From an uncultured Propionivibrio sp. (GTDB lineage Bacteria > Pseudomonadota > Gammaproteobacteria > Burkholderiales > Rhodocyclaceae): a stretch of DNA of 34,353 nt. The first letter of the stretch is position 1; each line of letters starts with the position of its first letter. The translations under genes were made by a program, and so were the position numbers. This document shows, piece by piece, positions 33,049 through 34,353 of the stretch. The stretch lies in contig CALAIL010000013.1 of the NCBI GenBank assembly GCA_937923255.1, positions 1 to 34,353 of the forward strand, given 5' to 3'. The notes below the pieces were generated by a model, which saw only the letters and a list, made by a program, of their open reading frames with translations, did no database searches and was not told where the DNA came from.

Positions 33049-33297
33049 GCCGCCCGCCGGCGAGATGCCATTTCCGCCATCGCCGGCATTCCCGGCATCG
33101 GGATCGTCGGCCGGCGCCTGCGCCGGGATGCGGTAAGACTCCGACGCCCAGGCACCCAAATCGATCAGCTTGCAGCGCTGGCTGCAAAACGGCCGGTAGG
33201 GATTTTCCGGACTCCAGCGCGAATCGCCGCCACACTGCGGGCAGCGCACGATGCGTTCGGCGGGCGAGGTGTTTTCGGAATTTTCAGAGCGTTTCAT
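33034..33297 (-). CDS. yacG: DNA gyrase inhibitor YacG
   Basis: This 87-residue zinc-binding protein has four cysteines in the YacG pattern (Cys19, Cys22, Cys38, Cys42; CPQCGG then [14 protein letters not shown]). YacG binds GyrB and blocks DNA binding by gyrase. The C-terminal third is a Gly/Ala/Pro-rich tail that overlaps the end of the convergent Nudix-ThiE gene. The start overlaps the zapD stop by four bases, so the two are translated as a coupled pair. Confidence 0.92.
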   Translation of the reverse strand: MKRSENSENTSPAERIVRCPQCGGDSRWSPENPYRPFCSQRCKLIDLGAWASESYRIPAQAPADDPDAGNAGDGGNGISPAGGSPAA

Positions 33298-34064
33298 AGA
33301 ATGCAGAACACGAGATCGAACGGCACCTCGACATCACTCCCGCACTGGCGGGAACGCTGCCCGCTGAGCCCCAGCTGCGTGAAGCGGATATTAAGCGCGT
33401 AGCGGTTGGCGCTGATTTCGGGGATAAACGGGGTCTGCGGGTCGAGCATGACACGCACCATCTGCTGGGAGACGATGCCGCTCATCATGCGCTGGAACGC
33501 CCCGCCCGGCGCCAGGTGATGCTCCGGCTTACCGCTGCTGCCGCGCAGCAGACGGAGGACGACCTCCACCCCCTGCCGCAAGGGCTGGAAGGGGTAAAAC
33601 CAGCCCAGCAGCTCCTCGCTCCGCACTTCCGGCGGCAGGTGCAGCCAGTAATGATAGGACGGCAGATCGAACTCACACATGCCGCCGGGGATCGACGAGC
33701 GGCTCTTGATCGCCATCAGCCAGTCGTTATCGCGCAGATGCTGCCCCAGTTTGCCGGGCATGGCGAGCAGGGCGGTAGATGCCTGCTCCAGTTCAGCAAG
33801 CACGCTGGACAGCGCATCTTCAGAAATCGCCGGATTATTGCGGAAACCGAGCAAAGCCTGGCGCTGGCGTTCCAGTTCCTGAATCAGGTCCAGCTTCAGA
33901 TCGACGCGCCCGGAAACGTCAATAATCTCGAATAGCGCCAGCAGCGCCGCATGATGTTCATACGCGCCACTCTGCGCAAGGAAATAGTCAGCCTTGGCGA
34001 ACAGATCCTCCAGCCGCAACAGCGTGCGAATCCGTTCGCTGAAAGGATATTCGTAAATAATCAT
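33294..34064 (-). CDS. zapD: Cell division protein ZapD
   Basis: This 256-residue protein fits the ZapD (DUF1342/YacF) family, which cross-links FtsZ filaments by binding the FtsZ C-terminal tail. It opens [20 protein letters not shown] and has the central [20 protein letters not shown] and the C-terminal [13 protein letters not shown] motifs, all characteristic. The helical N-terminal half and beta-rich C-terminal half are at normal length. It precedes yacG with a four-base overlap. The repeat cluster begins about 105 bases upstream, and coaE, often next to it in proteobacteria, is not present on that side within the window. Confidence 0.94.
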   Translation of the reverse strand: MIIYEYPFSERIRTLLRLEDLFAKADYFLAQSGAYEHHAALLALFEIIDVSGRVDLKLDLIQELERQRQALLGFRNNPAISEDALSSVLAELEQASTALLAMPGKLGQHLRDNDWLMAIKSRSSIPGGMCEFDLPSYHYWLHLPPEVRSEELLGWFYPFQPLRQGVEVVLRLLRGSSGKPEHHLAPGGAFQRMMSGIVSQQMVRVMLDPQTPFIPEISANRYALNIRFTQLGLSGQRSRQCGSDVEVPFDLVFCIL

Positions 34065-34169
34065 GCGCTTACTGGCTCTGTATCACGGGCATCATTCTGC
34101 GGCATTTAGCGCAAAATCTCAACCGAAGGGGGATCGCCGCAAAACCCGAAGCGCCCGCGCCAGCCAGAG

Positions 34170-34324
34170 GCTTCCCAAAAGGATGCCCTGAAGCCCGTGT
34201 AAACAGGGCATCTCCGGCCCCCCTACCCGCCAGCCCTTTATTTATAAGGGTTCCAGAGGTGCCTACCCGGAAACGCCCTATTCATACGGAGTTGCGGACA
34301 GCCCTTTTTAAAAACCAGACAATC
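34170..34324. repeat. Cluster of palindromic intergenic repeat units (cluster 5)
   Basis: About four units of the common family are present. The clearest reads TGCCCTGAAGCCC (34182) ... ACAGGGCATCTCCGG. The block 34183-34290 is nearly the same as 11103-11215 in cluster 3, including CCGCCAGCCCTTTATTTATA. It leads into the third Correia-like element. Confidence 0.75.
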
Positions 34325-34353
34325 TATAGCGGCTCGACTTTGCCAAAAGACAA
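34325..34353 (+). mobile_element. Correia-like MITE, copy 3 (cut by window end)
   Basis: The first 29 bases of the element are present: TATAGCGGC, then CGACTTTGCCAAAAGACAA. They match the left end of copy 1 with two or three differences. The rest lies outside the window. Confidence 0.7.

Overview
This 34.3-kb window is chromosomal DNA from a GC-rich betaproteobacterium. Supporting features are a zapA-6S RNA pair, the cutA-dsbD, yacG-zapD and DUF815-Nudix/ThiE pairs, a TIGR02449-type ZapB-like gene and a NodT-type outer-membrane lipoprotein. A Na+-pumping acyl-CoA/oxaloacetate decarboxylase operon at the left edge suggests fermentative or dicarboxylate metabolism. Rhodocyclales-like relatives are my best guess, but Neisseriaceae-like traits (Correia-like elements, uptake-sequence-like motifs) make the family assignment uncertain. 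No tRNA, rRNA, CRISPR array or intact transposase was seen.

Layout. 1-0.5 kb: decarboxylase small subunits (biotin carrier and gamma/delta membrane subunit), minus strand. 0.9-2.9 kb: EF-G-like GTPase. 3.0-3.65 kb: intergenic repeat cluster ending in a Correia-like element. 3.7-7.5 kb: lytic transglycosylase, Na+/solute symporter and VanZ-like protein. 7.5-7.9 kb: second repeat cluster. 7.9-11.0 kb: alpha/beta hydrolase, cutA and dsbD. 11.07-11.36 kb: third repeat cluster with a second Correia-like element. 11.4-12.8 kb: Mn2+/Ca2+ exporter-like gene, 6S RNA, zapA and a zapB-like gene, all minus. 13-15.4 kb: periplasmic rhodanese, nudC and aroD. 15.6-19.3 kb: patatin lipoprotein, NodT outer-membrane factor and AlkD-like glycosylase.

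19.7-29.5 kb is an ABC-2 exporter locus on the minus strand: HlyD adaptor, tandem-ATPase protein and two permeases. It is interrupted by a hydrolase, a quinone-reductase-like flavoprotein, a PstS-like protein, repeats, a DUF4298 gene and an internally deleted nitroreductase. The NodT gene downstream could supply the outer-membrane channel. 29.6-34.1 kb carries mltA, a DUF815 ATPase, a MutT-ThiE fusion, yacG and zapD. The window closes in another repeat cluster and the start of a third Correia-like element.

The most notable content is non-coding. One family of short palindromic units occupies at least five intergenic clusters, three of which lead directly into a ~114-bp element with ~26-bp terminal inverted repeats. 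That element closely resembles the Correia repeat-enclosed elements known from Neisseria. A Z-ring theme also recurs (ZapA, a ZapB-like protein and ZapD in one window), and envelope and redox functions (DsbD, MltA, transglycosylase, exporter) dominate the coding content.
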